From assembly GCF_932276165.1 (NCBI RefSeq), contig NC_064002.1:10664001-10728000 (forward strand): a stretch of DNA of 64,000 nt. Reading direction: 5' to 3'. This DNA comes from Plutella xylostella. Its lineage: Eukaryota; Arthropoda; Insecta; Lepidoptera; Plutellidae. A model generated the notes under the pieces. The model had not been told where the DNA came from and ran no database searches. It saw only the letters and a program-made list of their open reading frames with translations. A program made the translations under genes and the position numbers. Positions 35,201 to 50,200 of the stretch are shown here, piece by piece (the first letter of the stretch is position 1; every line of letters starts with the position of its first letter).

Positions 35201-38200
35201 GGAACCCGTACCGTATAGAGGCAACGGACTCCTTTGCAACAGCCCCCCAGATTCGGAAGTAGCCCATGCACTGCATGGCGAGCACAGCTGCAGCAATTTT
35301 TTCGTAATGAATCATTGGGATGTCATCCCCGAAGGAGGCTCTCAGCCTACCTCACGACCTGTGTGACATTAGAAAAATGCACTGTGCTAACGCCGTTTGC
35401 GAGCTTGATTTGCAGGACCGCGTTGTATGCCAAGTTCCACAGCAGAGGGGTCCAAGACCTACCGCTGTGGAACTCCGCAACTGAACTTCTTCAGTGAAAA
35501 CAAACCCTCTCTTTTCGCATCCTTAATGTACTTGTTAGACACGTATGACCTCTGTCAATTTTCTGCAGATAAGAAGACAAGTGATGGTATACAAGAGCCG
35601 CCCTAAAGGTTCGCCCTCTAGGGGATAGAGTTGAACGCGGTTACTATTTTTAAGCAAACAGCCAGCGCAACAACTCGCCCGTGGTTCTTATCCTGCTCCG
35701 ACAGTGAACGAACGCAAAGTATTGTACCCACTATTCGAATCCGCATTTCGGATGCCAAACTGACTGTCCGAAAGGTCGAAACCGTACCACCACAGAGGTA
35801 TGACTCGTTCGAAGAGCTTATCAGGCTCTTACAGCAATCAGATGTGTCGGTACATTGAAAGATAATCTACAGGCCTGCTTTATTTATTTAGGAGCACTAA
35901 TGGCCTCCTTTCAGTCATTGAGTCACTGGCACTCAGGCTGCGGTTGAACAGGAAGATAGACTGTCTAAACAAATCATTTTTAGGCTAGTTAAAAAAAACT
36001 TTAGGTGGGTAGTATGCCAACTAGAACTACAAATAAAACAGTATTTTTGTCTCCTCTAAAATTTGGTCACGAGGAGTTACGATGATTACGATCTAAGGTG
36101 ACGCTGACGATATTTTATACAAGGTATTGAAAAAAGGGTATAAAGCTTAGCCAAAAGTGGATTTAGGTGCCATTCTGATCCACTTTTCTTCTACAATTTT
36201 GAAAATTCACGTAACAAAACCTTTTACATAGAAACTTATTCGATCACGTGACTTTTTACTATAGAGACCGAATTTATTTTTCGAGAATTTCCAAAACTTG
36301 GAGAACAAAAGTTGTTCAGAATAACCCCTGAGTCAAACCCTTTCGGCACAGTATACCCTTTTTGCAACATCCTGTATAGGTAATATCAGGTTTATAAAAG
36401 ACCTGGGCCTGTAGAGTGAGACTCGGCATGGGGAGTCATAATTTATAGATCTTTTAGGTTGCAGTGGCGAATGGGCACTGGTAGCCCTGCCCTTTTCTAT
36501 AACTATAACTATAGGTAATTTTATGGCAATTTAAAAATGGTATAACATTTATCTATTTGAAAAAATCATTAAAAATATACATTACCTATCACCCTAATTT
36601 AAAAAAAAAATTCAGCCCTTACTTTAAACTTATAACACCCCTCTATTTCCTTCAGGGGTTAAAAAACCTGTGTATTTAATATTTTCTTATGAGTTTTTTT
36701 TTAAAACTAGGCTCTTACATAGTTGTACATAATATTATGCGGTATTTTATTCCACTTGTAACGCATTAAATTCATAGCTACAGTAAACATTTCATTTTTT
36801 TCATGGCGAGATACAGTCGCACTTAACCGCTTTTTTGCAAAGCTTGTTAAATAGATTTAAAAAATTATGTAAATTTTAGATCTTCAATTTTTAAAAATAC
36901 TTACTTATTTTTAACAACCTGTAGTGTACAGACTACCACATCTTAAAATATATATATTTTTAATTAACTACGGTTTTTGGTTTCAAATAAAACAAATTAT
37001 GAACTTACTTTTCAACACCCTGTATATTGTGTAGCTTACCTACCATACACAACCGTTAAAATAAAATAAATTACCCCTCAGAATATAAACAGGCTCGCGC
37101 TTTGGCATACTGCATTGACCGTAGAGTTCTTATTCGGAGAATCTAATAAGTGTCATTATGTGCAATGTTTACCTTTATCTATGCATCTGTAACTCTATAG
37201 TAAAAAATGTAAACAAATCGAAAAGGCGAAATGTTTTCTAAGAATTTTCGGCTTTTCTGCATCTAAAATGATTAGAAAATTAACTTTCCATAGCAAATGC
37301 ATATGTATTATAATACTTGTAGTCATAATTTGTTGATTTAATCAGTTTTTGTGAAATATTTGATAAAAAATAAAATGGCGTGGGTATCGCTCCTAACAGG
37401 CCGCCACCAGGGCGACGACTGAAGAAATCTGAAATCTGTCACGGTGTCATCATTTTTAAACCGGAATTTATTAGTTTTTTGCAAAAAAAGTTGACTTCTG
37501 GTCCATTAAATCCAACTCTTTAAGGTAACTTTGTTAAGAATTTAATTACCTACACATACATATAAGATTCCATGAAAATGGGCCCTCTGATTTCGAGGGT
37601 TTTTTCATAATAAGTCAAAAAATGGCAAAAGACATGGTGTGTTTGCAATTTTTTTTTAACATACTTATTATAATCCTGCACCAATAAATAAGCAACTAAC
37701 ATGTTCAGTATACCCTCTGCTACAAAATATATTTTTATCAATGTGATAGAAGCCACCGTTTTTCCAATCTAATCAAGTATATCAAGCCGACTTTAGCATT
37801 TTAGCTTTAGGGATCCCCTTAAGGTACGCAGGGTATGCTGGGTTAAACAGTATTGAATGCAATAGTGAAAGGATGTGGGTATTCCGGTAGATGTAGGTTT
37901 GCAGTGAATTAAAATTCTCAAGTAATTAGCAGTTGAAATTATGTACTTTGATGTCTTTTATGGTTAAGAGCTTAATAAACTGGAACACTAGTTATTTTCT
38001 GTAATTATACAATTAAAATGTGTTTATTCATAACTTGTTGACTGTGACACCATTACAGTAAACTATTTAAACCTTGAATAATGATTATAACATAACTCAG
38101 TAATAAAGTATTAAAATATCCAACCAATTCACCTTTAACTTTTAAACATGTTGGTTTAAAATATCTATTTCCTGTTTCCGTATTTCCGGTTTTAGTGATC

Positions 38201-41200
38201 AGTAATTTACTGTGGTAGAGTTTTTATCAATACAAATAAAGACAGTCAGTATTTTTTTAAATCAAAATTAATGTTAAATATCTTCTCTGAGTACGGCAGT
38301 TATGCTCTAAAATTCTCTAAATAATATCTGCATGCAATGGCTATTAGTTAATCACTAAACTGTGGCGTAAAAACAATTTTTTATAATTTTGCATTCCGAG
38401 GTAAACAGTAGCTTTTTGGCTATCTTGCTCGCTATGCCCGTAATTTCCCGAGTAGTACCGCGAGCTCACATAAGGGTGAGTGAGGCCACAGGAGCGTTAT
38501 TTTGTGAGTTGTCGAATTCATCGGCAGACAACTCATTTTGCGTCGCCGTGTGAATCAAATAGGACTTTTCTATGAAACCGAATGCGGCAGATATTAAGCG
38601 ACCGAAAATGCGCGACTCACAACTCACAAAATTACGCTCGTGTGGCCTCTCCCTAAGAAGTGCCAAAGCACTCTGTCCTCGCCTCGGCCTTCTACACCTA
38701 CTCTAAGGTCTCAGTACAGCCACAAAAACTAACTTGTCTTAGGTCAGTTTTTACGGGTTGTAGGTATAATGACCCTGTACCTACTAAAATGCAGTTTATA
38801 ATTTAAACCTTAGTTAAAAACTGCTAATCTTGTGAATGTATTGGATCCTGAGAGAATATAATATGAAGCATTGTGGTGTTTCCCTATAAACATACAATGG
38901 AGATAAGAAACCTTACATACGGCTGAAAGGAAAGTCGTGCTCGTAGCCTCATAGGAGGCACTTATGTAGGTATATATGTATAACCCCAAACCAAATAAAA
39001 CTTAGATCAAACATCGTAAATTATTATAAATAAACAAACTTCAAAAAAATAAGAATAGTTTTCGGTAAGGATTCAGTTAAGGTCCAGGAAAGAAATAATG
39101 AAACAATGTAGAGCCCTGTAAATAACAATTATTATGTCGGTTCGACTAGCTAGTACATACATCATAACATAGGGAAGTATTGTTTAATCAATGAAAGTTC
39201 AATGTCCCAAATAAACATTGAAAAATTGAAGAGCCGCCATCTTAGCTATTCACTATGTACAGTCAACTGGAGAGATAATTTTAATTAAGTAGGTACTCAC
39301 ATTATTTATTTCGATAATGACTTGTTTGATCACACGACTCTTAGATAGGCAGACGATAGGTAAATGAAATACATATACATTTTATTATTCATATTTTTGT
39401 TACAACTCGCCAGCATAGCTTAAAATTGAATTATTACAGATACTTATAAATCTCTTTTGCTGACTGTATCACTTAAAACGAATCAAGATCTACATAGTTA
39501 TACCTACATCGTATTATTGGTTCTTGTTTTAGTTTTGTTATCTAGTCGAGCAATTAATGCTAAGTATTATCTGTATCTTGGCATAATTTAGCCATGATCT
39601 GAATAAATATATTTACCACTAGTCCGTAATTAGCATAAAACTGTGTAGTTACAGGCTTACGAGCAGGTAATTAAATTAGTAACATAAGAACAGCAAAAAA
39701 CTTATCCTATGTTTCTGGGTGTCCTCTCATATTCAGAATCTATTTCTCAGACTAATATACCATATGTAAAACATGATCATCATTCCCATAAACCAGCACG
39801 ATCATAAGTTACAAGACGGTTTAGTATTAGAAGGCTAGGGAAAATATTTATTTAGAAAAGTCATTTATCGTCTTTGGGGCCGAGCGGCTGGTAGGTAAAC
39901 TAGCTGTTCCTATGTAAACATTTAAGTTGCGTATACCTACTTAGGTAATTAGGTATAGAACACTAAGGTCTTTAGCTCTAGGTAGTACAGCGATAAGGTA
40001 ATAGCAACGGGAGGCAATGAGAATTATAATTGTAACTGCATCGACAAATACAGGGGCTTATCAAACTAGATAAATTGTGTAATTTCCATTTAACACGACT
40101 TTTAATCCTCGATGAGATAGAAAGTGCGACTAGTGCGAGTAACCATAATTTTACGGGTACAATTTAAATCATCACCAAAAAAAATAATTGTACGCTAATA
40201 CATTGCACCAAAAAATTAAATAAAACCAAATTAATTAAATCAACTCCAAAATCGAAACCCCAAAAAAAACGTTTACGTTCCAAAATAAATAAACACGCCT
40301 CCAAATAATTGCAAGTTTACAATAGAAAATCTTTTTCGTCGCCAAAACGGATAAATCATCACCAAATTATGCTATACTAAAATATAAACATTGACACCAA
40401 AACTAAGTGTTCAATTTTTTTTATATCACCAAATTATCCTACCCAAAAACAATATAAAAAATAGAATAAAGGTAATCGATTTACCTGTTAATTTTAATAT
40501 GTAGGCATTTGCGGCTTTAAGAGTGGTGCGGCATGAATTTTGAATTTGCGCGATGATTGTGGACGCAATGTATTGATGTCTAGTACATCGACCTCAATAC
40601 ATCGCGGCAAATTCACCCCTTCTGGACAAGGTCAAATTTGAGCGGCGCCATCCCCCCGCGCCCGCATACTCATATACAGTTCTCCCATATTAATAATGCG
40701 CATGCAAATCTTCGCAAACTGTCGTATTCCCGGAAACACCCGAATCAGTGCCTTAAACAAAGCACTTGCATTTTGATCCTTGTTCGAAAGAAATAGTAGT
40801 CAATATCATGTGACACATAATCGAAAACAATTTGGGCGGTCGGTGGCTGTCACCGATCAGTCAAGGGTCTCAAGGTCAAGATCAATATTACTTTTGTGAA
40901 ATTATAAAGAGCTGCAATTACACATCGTTCTTGATATTTTTTTCAAATGTGAATTTAATTTCAACTTTAATTATTTTTGACGATGCCATATTATGAGGCA
41001 CATTTAAGAATAAAATATGCGTCACATTGATAGATAGAGAAGTGCGCCACTTTGCCAATAAAGCCACACCCAAAAGACCAAGTTTGTAATTGTAATATTA
41101 TTGTGAATGATCAGCGCTGTAAATACTTTTGAACTGAGATTTTAATGTAAACATTTTTATTAATGTGAAATAATCAGTGCTGTAAATACTTTTGAACTGA

Positions 41201-44200
41201 GATTTCAATTTTTTTATATAAACCTATAGAGAAAAGAACACTACGTTTTATATAAACCTGTGTTTGAAATCCATTTCTCCTTATAATATAAACCTTGTGT
41301 TATTCAAACCTTCTTTCATCCATCTTTACATCAGCTTCAGTAAGACACTTAAAAAGGACCTACTGTAACATTTTCGAAGTAAATTTTAATATTATGGAAT
41401 ATTATGAATTATCGAATCAAATTTCGTTACTGATAAATCAATTATCTCTTTTACCACCAATTACATAATTCTACTAAAATTTCATGAAGAAAATGCACTT
41501 AACCACTCTAAATACATAATAGTTTTCTAACGCTCGGGAATACGACCGTTGCCGAACAATGACGAAGATTTCTATGTGCATTATCAATTTTGGGGAACTG
41601 TACATACATTTACCTATCATCATCATGATCATCAGCCAATAATCATCCACTGCTGAATATTGGCCTCTCCCAAGGAGCGCCACAACACTCGGTCCTCGGC
41701 CTTCCTCATCCAACCACAACCCGCCTAAGATCGTCAGTCCAGCGGACAGGAGGGCGTCCCACGCTGCGTTTGCCTGTTCGAGGTCTCCACTCGAGAACTC
41801 GTCTACCCCAACAGTTATCGATTCTTCGGCAGATATGACCAGCCCACTGCCATTTCAGCTTGCATATTTTGACAGCTATGTCAATAACCTTAGTCCTCTG
41901 ACAGATAACCTCATTTCTGATACGATCCATCAGAGAAACCCCAAGCACCAAGCACTTAACTATAATACATAAATTGTATTTCAATTCCTTATTTCTATAG
42001 AATTTATTGGTACATGGCAAAATTCAAACCCTCGGCCACACGAATGGGAGTCGAGATGGCGTAACGGATAGATTTTACTAGGCACATACTAATGATTTAA
42101 TTAATTCATAAAGGAATTTAACAAGTGACTTTGTTTTGGGATAAGCTATTTATTATTTGGTATAAACTTAATTTTTAATATTTACTTTTACTTTTTTTGG
42201 TTAGAAAGGATTATTAAAATGATACTGATAAAAGAATATTTTGGTTACATCTATATAGCGATGATATACTTTATTTGGTTTGAAATAAATTTTAATGGTG
42301 TCAATATAGTTTTACAGTATGCAGTAAAAAATAATTTGGTTCATTTCAAACATATTTTGGGAAGCATGATTTGGTGATGATTTATCCGTTTTGGCGGAGA
42401 TTTCGAATTTATTGGCGGCAGTATCATATAATTTCTGGTGGAGGTTTAAATACAAGCCTAATTTTACACATACAAGAGGAGGTGATAAAAATCTACATTC
42501 TAATTGCAAAATTAATAAATAAACCTTTCAATACTAAAATGTAAATTAATTATTGAAGAACCCAAAAAAATAATATGCGATTTTTTTAATTTCCCAATAA
42601 CTTACTTACAATTTTAGCGATTTGTAGTTTGTAGCACCTCCTAACGGGATTACGTTAACTTATGAAAAACCCCTCATTTTCCGTACTAGGTAATACCTAA
42701 TGTAATAATTAATACAATCTCAAATACATGATATAATAAAGCACTTGTAAGTATTTAAATTGGTGTTAGTCACACACGGCATAAAGCCACAAATTTATTG
42801 ATTCTATTTTAATTGGTATTATGAGTTCTAAACTTCCAACAGAATGTTGATACCCACCTTTTCAGGTGCGTTTTACCATCATAATAAGTAAATCTTTGGT
42901 CAGCACAATATTAATATCCTTGGTACAGTGGAAAGCCTAGCATACAGAACTTAAGCATTTAAGTTTAAGAAGGAAGCATTAAACATTTAAGTTGCGTATA
43001 CCTACTCAGGTAATTTAGATAATATATATAACACTAAGGTCTAGCTCTAGGTAGTTCAGCGATAAGGTAATAGCAACGGGTGGCAATGAGAATTATAATT
43101 GTTACTGCATCGACAAATATAGGGGCTTATCAAACTACATAAATTGTATAATTTCCATTTAACACGACTTTTAATCCTCGAAGAGTTAGAAGGTGCGACT
43201 AGTGCGAGTCACCATATTTATAAATACAGGTGTCCCATAAGAGGAGGTGATACAAATCTTGAAATCTACATTTTAACCAACTTTTGTTCTTGGGATAATT
43301 GCGAAATAAATAAATACAAAACCCCACAAAATATATATGTGATTTTTTAAATTTCCCAATAACTTGCTTTTTACAATAGCGATTTGTAGTTTGTAGCACC
43401 TCCTAACGGGATTACGTTAACTTATGAAAAACCCTTCATTTTCCGTACTAGGTAATACCTAATGTAATAATTAATACAATCTCAAATACATGATATAATA
43501 AAGCACTTGTAAGTATTTAAATTGGTGTTAGTCACACACGGCATAAAGCCACAACTTAAATTTATTGATTGTATTTTAATTGGTATTATGAGTTCTAAAC
43601 TTCCAACAGAATGTTGATACCCACCTTTTCAGGTGCGTTTTACCATCATAATAAGTAAATCTTTGGTCAGCACAATATTAATATCCTTGGTACAGTGGAA
43701 AGCCTAGCATACAGAACTTGTGGAGCAATAATTAAGAGCACATGTGTATTTAGTATACAGTCCATGGTGCCAATTTTATTGAGTCCTTCACTGTACAGCT
43801 ACTAAACGTATCGAATTATTCCTCATTTATAGTTACGTTGGCATACAACACGCGAATCTTTGCCCCAGCACAGTTGTCCGGTGAACGGCATCCGAGCTGC
43901 CGCCTTTCTAACCCGGTTTTCGAACGCAACTTCTCTTTACGCGCGAAAGTGTTGTGACAGTTGTGTTTTGTTTTTTTTTTTCACACAAAATGAGTTTGGA
44001 GCAACGGTTCCAGAAAGTTGCGGACAGCTTCGAAAAATATAAAATTGCGGAATGGGGACCAAGAACGGTCAGCATTTTTTATATTATCCCTAGTCCTCGT
44101 TAATATTTTGATAGATTTTTGTATTTTCGTGGTATATTTACCTAACACAAGATCATCCACTAAACTACATGCATTTGTTTATAAATATAGTATAATATTT

Positions 44201-47200
44201 GTTTATAGATCTGATTGATAAATCCCGTAAACTAAAAGTAATATTCCATTCTATTATATTATATCCACCACAACTCTGTGATATCCACATTATACAAGGG
44301 TCAACCATAGAACAAAGGGTGAAGAGACCAGAGCAGAGAGTCCCACAAGGAAAAACAAACCCTAATATTTTCAAAAAAGCGATAGAGTAGCGGCTAGTAA
44401 CTTGAATGTGCGTGTATTATGGTTCATGAACATAACCACGCTTTGTATATAACGTTCGCTCTGAATACATGTTACGTGCATAGACGCAATTATTACCATA
44501 ATAGTGTGGTGCATCCGTTGCACAAACATACCATTGTTGCACTCAACAACTGAGCCGTGACCGTGAATGGTTCAGCTGATTTTTACAGCGTTAAAATAGG
44601 GGTGTTATAATTTTTAAGTAAGCATCTTTGTGTCTGCACTTAATCGTAGCGTATCGTATCGTATGTAGCCTTCAGTTTGATTAGCTTTAAGTTGGTTACA
44701 AACCCTAACCCTACTCTTCCTATTGTGTTTATCACCGACGCAACATGAAGAAGCAGAGTCAATGTCTCGCCGTTGTATCATCTTGATAAGAGACGAGTCA
44801 CAGTGGCTGTGATTGGTCAATGCTCTTTCTGGGAATGTTACCAAGAAGTGGCAATAATATAGTAAGAGACATTTTACCCTTATTAAATGCATGAGCTTTT
44901 TCCCCTTTGCCTTTATGTAATATGTAAGTAGAATACAAAGTAGTACTTATCCATTTCTATAAAACACAAATTGATTTTGACCAACACATAATTGCTTATT
45001 TTGCGATAAGTAATAAGATACTGGGATAAATCACAGCTTTTGAAACTAACCAGCTACTTAATTACTATTTAATTTTTGGGTAGCATCATAGTAATCATGC
45101 TCTTGAAAACGATTTCGCAGTCCTAAAAATCCTGCCTTAAATTTTTGAATTGCTTTAGAGAAATCCATTATGTTTAACTTTTCTCCACTCAAATACCTTA
45201 CACAATATTGAATGCACTATCTGAACTAAAATCTATGTTTACAAACATCGCATTCGCAACTTGCGGCAAAATAATAACAATTTAGTACCTCACTATGTAT
45301 TAGCTATGTTACGCTGGCGGCTTTACGTAAAACACACTTTCTCCGATCGTTGCTTCTTATTAGCTAACATCAATCGCTCTGTTAGAATTAATAACAATAA
45401 TTTATTGACTTTATTACCTGTGAGTCTGTTTTGAAAAAAACTAAAGAGTCGCCACATGTTTGTACCATTTTAAATCTTACGCCGTTGTTTTACGTTGTTT
45501 TCCACTACAAAAATACTGCAGCTGACGCTTTTTGGGAGAACCCTATGTCCAATAGACGCGTTCACAGGCTGATGATGATGATAGACTGCTGTGTTAGTCT
45601 GGGACAGAGTTTTGTGGCTCTCACTACTGGCATATTTCCTGTTCGTCAGTAGAAATTGTCTGATCCTTAATCAACAGCTGATTATTATCCTTCTATACAC
45701 ATCTTCCTACCTCGTAATGGAATACATGTGTTATGTTACGTAATCCGTATATTTTATCTCATGAGTGCATAAAGTTAATTAATTGTACATGTCGTTAAAC
45801 TGAGCAGGAAATGCTTTCACAGAAGGTCCATAATATGTCTACCCATCTGTCCACTATCACTAGTCGTATAATTATGTGAAAGCTTGTATTTGCAAGTTAA
45901 GGTTAGGCTTCAGACATTTGTATGGAGTCTTGCATTGTACTTTAGCTAGCTTTTATATTAAAATAGCTTACTGTTTAGAAATAATATAATAGTAGCGTTT
46001 GTCAATGCCTTTGCCTGAACAGAAATCCTTTACTAATTTTTACTCTTTATGTTTTATTATATGATTTTCCGATCCAAATTGATAATTTTTGGGTTTTTTT
46101 TCCAATTCGGTTAAACCCATTATAGCCTTAATCAAAAAACATAAGACATTATGCTCATTGATATCTTGTTAAACTAATCTCTTGTGCCTAAGCTTCAATG
46201 TATTGTACCTATACCGTAGTATTTAGTAGATAAATAGTGCGATAATTTATGCTATAAATGTAGATATACCTAGATAGATAACCAGATAAAGTATAGAGCT
46301 ACGAACTTGATTATCTTGACACTGGCACAGTTGGTGCAGTGTTTTTCCAAGTGTGGACTGGTCAGGTTTTGTGTTTAGTAAAACGTACGAGTGCAAAATG
46401 AAAAGAGCTTTGGATGATAAGGTATTCTTTTCACATACTTTACCTACCGTTCTATGCATTTAATTAGATCATTAGGTAGGTATGAATTATTTGTTAGAAG
46501 TAATGATCAAGGATAAAATTATTATTTTTTTAGGTAACAAGCATAAACTGTACGGATTATTCTTAGGCCATAGTTATTACTTACCAAATATAGAGCTTTC
46601 ATAACTCTCCCCAATGTTACAAAATATTCATGGCAAATATTAAACTTGGCTTTTTAAAATATAAAACGATATAAAAGAGCATGTTAAAATAAACTGATGA
46701 TCATTAGGAAGTTCGGATGTTGGCAATGACTTGCAGTGATGTTTCCTAAACAGGTTCATAGGTCAATGCTAATTATTGCTTCCTGCACGATGCCGAAACT
46801 AAATCGTACAGTAATAAACGTGATGCATCATCAAGCCTTCCTTTTATTAAATGGAATCTATTGCATAAGTACCTTCTTAAAGGTCAGCTGTTTAGCATCT
46901 GGTCAAATAAAAAAATATACGTAGCTTTATTTAGATAAGTATGTTAATGTGCTTCAATTATTCTTAAAACAGCTGACCAAATATTATTTGTGTAATGATA
47001 TTGTAATATAGTAATTTTTCGTTCTATTTCCTTCAACTACAAGGAGCATTTCCTATTTAGCGATTTAGGCCCTAAATTGAGAGACAGACCAAATTTTGGG
47101 CAAAATCTCTCTAGTGGATACTTATTATCTATTCCTATCCGTTGCTACTTGAATGCCAGTGCGTTATTGTCCTAACACTCTGAACACAGACGAAAAGCTA

Positions 47201-50200
47201 ATCACACCAATCCATTGTTGCAGTGTGCGCAAGTAGCCACAAACGTGGTGGAGCAGAAACACCAGGTCTCCCGAGCGAAGCGGAGCCGCGCGCTCGGCAG
47301 TCGCGCCTTCCGTGGTTCTACGGTCTGGTTCACCGGGCTTTCTGGAGCTGGGAAGACTAGCATCGCCTTCGCACTTGAGGCTTACCTGGTGTCCAAGGGT
47401 GAGTGAGAATGAGATAGAGTATGGTATAGATAGAAGGTTTATTCATGGACATTGGTTGGATGTCGCCACTGGCTCCACGATAAAGTAGCTCCTAATGCAG
47501 TGGAGCAGAAGCGAAAGGCACTCGCGCTTTCCGCGGCTCTACCGTCTGGTTCACCGGGCTCTCTGGAGCTGGGAAGACTAGCATCACCTTCGCACTTGAG
47601 GCTTACCTGGTGTCTAAGGGTAAGTGAGGAAGAGATGGAGTATTACTGAGGGTTTCAGCGTGGATTTTGGTTGGATGGATCCACGATAAAATAGTCAAAA
47701 TTGCGGTAGAGCGGAAGCGAAGGGCATGCCGTAATAAACAGTTTACAATGGTGTAATTGCAATGCTCTCATTAACCTCAACGCACTAATGAATAGGTCAT
47801 CAATGCCGGCCTCATCGTAACGTGTTCACTCGGTGTGTGAGAGTAGGCATACCTATGTTGTGTCACGGCCTTTTTACCCGACTGCCGAAGGAGGAGGGTA
47901 ATGTTTTTGCTAATGAGTTATAGCTATAGCTAAGCAATAGTAACTACCTTTGTTCATCAGCTGACCATTATATGCTAATGATGCTGATGAATTAGGTATT
48001 TGTTAACTTCTTGGGAAATGCATGTGATCAATTAGTGTGCACGTTTTTACTTTGATTATAAGGGTATCCAGTACAAATCCTTAATCTTCCTCTCCATCTT
48101 CAGGCAGAGGCTTCTGATAATGAGGGCATGCAATACAAACAACAATTTTTCCCTCAATAACCAGGTATCCCAGCATACGGCCTCGACGGCGACAACATCC
48201 GGACAGGCCTGAACAAGAACCTAGGCTTCAGCAAGGAGGACCGAGAAGAGAACATCAGACGAGTGGCGGAGGTCGCCAAACTGTTCGCCGATAGCGGGGT
48301 CGTCTGCCTTTGCAGCTTCGTCTCGCCTTTTGCTGAGGTCAGTGATAGGGACTTTTGATGAATCTTATATGAATGTTTTTTGTTCTGATTCCTCTATCCT
48401 TTGTCAATATATCTTGGATAATAATTATGTATACTTAAGTTTCGTTATTAAAAAAGGCAGACCACCTAACTTATAAGCAATTGGATGAATGCTGGACTTC
48501 CTTTTATCAGGGTAATGCATTAGCGTCAGTCGCTGACTACCAAGGTGTGCCGGACGTATTTACCTACAAGATTCAGTTGACACGTCACATATGCCGCCTA
48601 CTCCAATTATACAGCATACTACCTACCCTATTATCTCCCCAAAAGCGCAGACAAAAACTTCATCCACTAGCTACGGCGACACGAGTTCGTTATTGACTTA
48701 GATAAACGTAACTATATCTCAATTCCCCATACATAGGGCGCTGTAATCGATAAACGGGCATTATACGAGTTTATCGACGTCCATAACGTTCCCGTGTAGC
48801 GTGTAGCAGCTAAAGCTAACAAGCTCCCCTTTCCAGGACAGGGAAGTGGCTCGGCGCATCCACACGGACAGTGACCTGCCGTTCTTCGAGGTGTTTGTGG
48901 ACACGCCGCTTGAAGAGTGCGAGCGCCGGGACACCAAGGGACTGTACAAGAAGGCCAGGGATGGACAGATTAAGGTTTGTTGGTGATTCCTTAACTGGGT
49001 GCAATAAATTGTGATCATGCATTTAGTTGGAAGTTAAATCCGTTAAGTTTGGAAGTTTGCATTTAGTGCATGCTGCTATGAAAGAAAACAAGATTTATTT
49101 GTAGTTGGACTTAGGTACAATAGGTAATGATGACTTCCTCGTGGAATTTTCAACCACAGAGGCGTATATAGGTACGAAGGACTCACTAGACGTGCCCATC
49201 CGATAGGATTCCTACCTAAAGGTACTTAAACTTAAGTTTGAGTACATGTTAAAATATTTCAATGTATTCATTATATAGCTGAACATAAAAGAGTAGAGAA
49301 TAATTGAGGGCGTGGCAATCTAAGAAAGTGGCCACACTATTATAGTATAGAAAACGGACAAAAGTATCACAATACTTTAGCAGAAAAAATCAAAACGAGA
49401 AATGTTTCAAATATTAACTAATTATAAAATGCCACTTTTTGGGGAGGTTTATGTTAAGAGAAGAAATTAGTAGGGGAGAGGGGGGCAGTCTTGAATGAAT
49501 TTCATTAAATCAAATCAACTGTAACTTTTATTTCATTGTGTATTTCATAATGTTTTTTTGCACTGAAACACGTGTTGGTTATCCCATTATGTAATTACTA
49601 TAGGAGAAAAGTGATAGTATCACACATCGATATTTTATTACAGTTTTTTCTTGCTCAGGAAAAAGTTCAAATGTGCCCCGGCAATTCTTCTAAAACTGTG
49701 TTTACCGATTTTCCTGCAACAAATTATTTAATTGGTCAGAAAAGCAGTGACTTGCAAACTATTATGTCTGGGGAATTTATACCGACTCTTACACTGAGTT
49801 GCAGAAAGGATCTTTAAGTTAATGTCGGCATTAAATGTATTGTTGCCTTGCTTTGACAGTATACGGACAGAAAGAGACAGACATAGATTTAATGTCCACA
49901 TTAGCTTAAAGTCCCTTTCTGCAACTCGGCATTACATATTCTTAGACATATTTTTACAATAGGTACTCTAACACGGAGAGACCGACACACATAGACACCT
50001 ACAGCTGTAAAACTTATCGATACCCTTTTTGAGTCGGGGGTTAGTAAAAAAGTATCTAGACCTGATGTCTTAACAACATTAGCATCCAGACCCTGATGTC
50101 ATGTAACGTTTAACACTAGTATTTTCTAACCTCTATAAGAATAACAAATACACATTGAAAGGCATTCTATTACATCAAAATAGTACTTTTTTACAAGAAA

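Larger units (their letters stand above)
39918..42965. repeat. Segmental duplication, copy 1 (contains inserted foldback element)
   Basis: The outer parts (39918-40147 and 42471-42965) match 42980-43720 almost base for base: AACATTTAAGTTGCGTATAC at the start, TTAATCCTCGATGAGATAG before the insertion, CACCTCCTAACGGGATTACG and TACAGTGGAAAGCCTAGCAT after it. The middle 2.3 kb has no counterpart in copy 2. Confidence 0.8.

Noticed and set aside
35022..35497. Protein-coding gene on either strand
   Set aside because: Overlapping short frames on both strands without domains, inside a non-autonomous transposon; possible captured or decayed TE sequence.
44614..44892. 92-codon minus-strand open frame
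   Set aside because: No family resemblance, no splice context and a composition like the surrounding non-coding DNA.
47480..47620. Mutually exclusive second P-loop exon of Papss
   Set aside because: No acceptor and a 31-base net deletion that throws the upstream part out of frame; more likely a dead duplicate.
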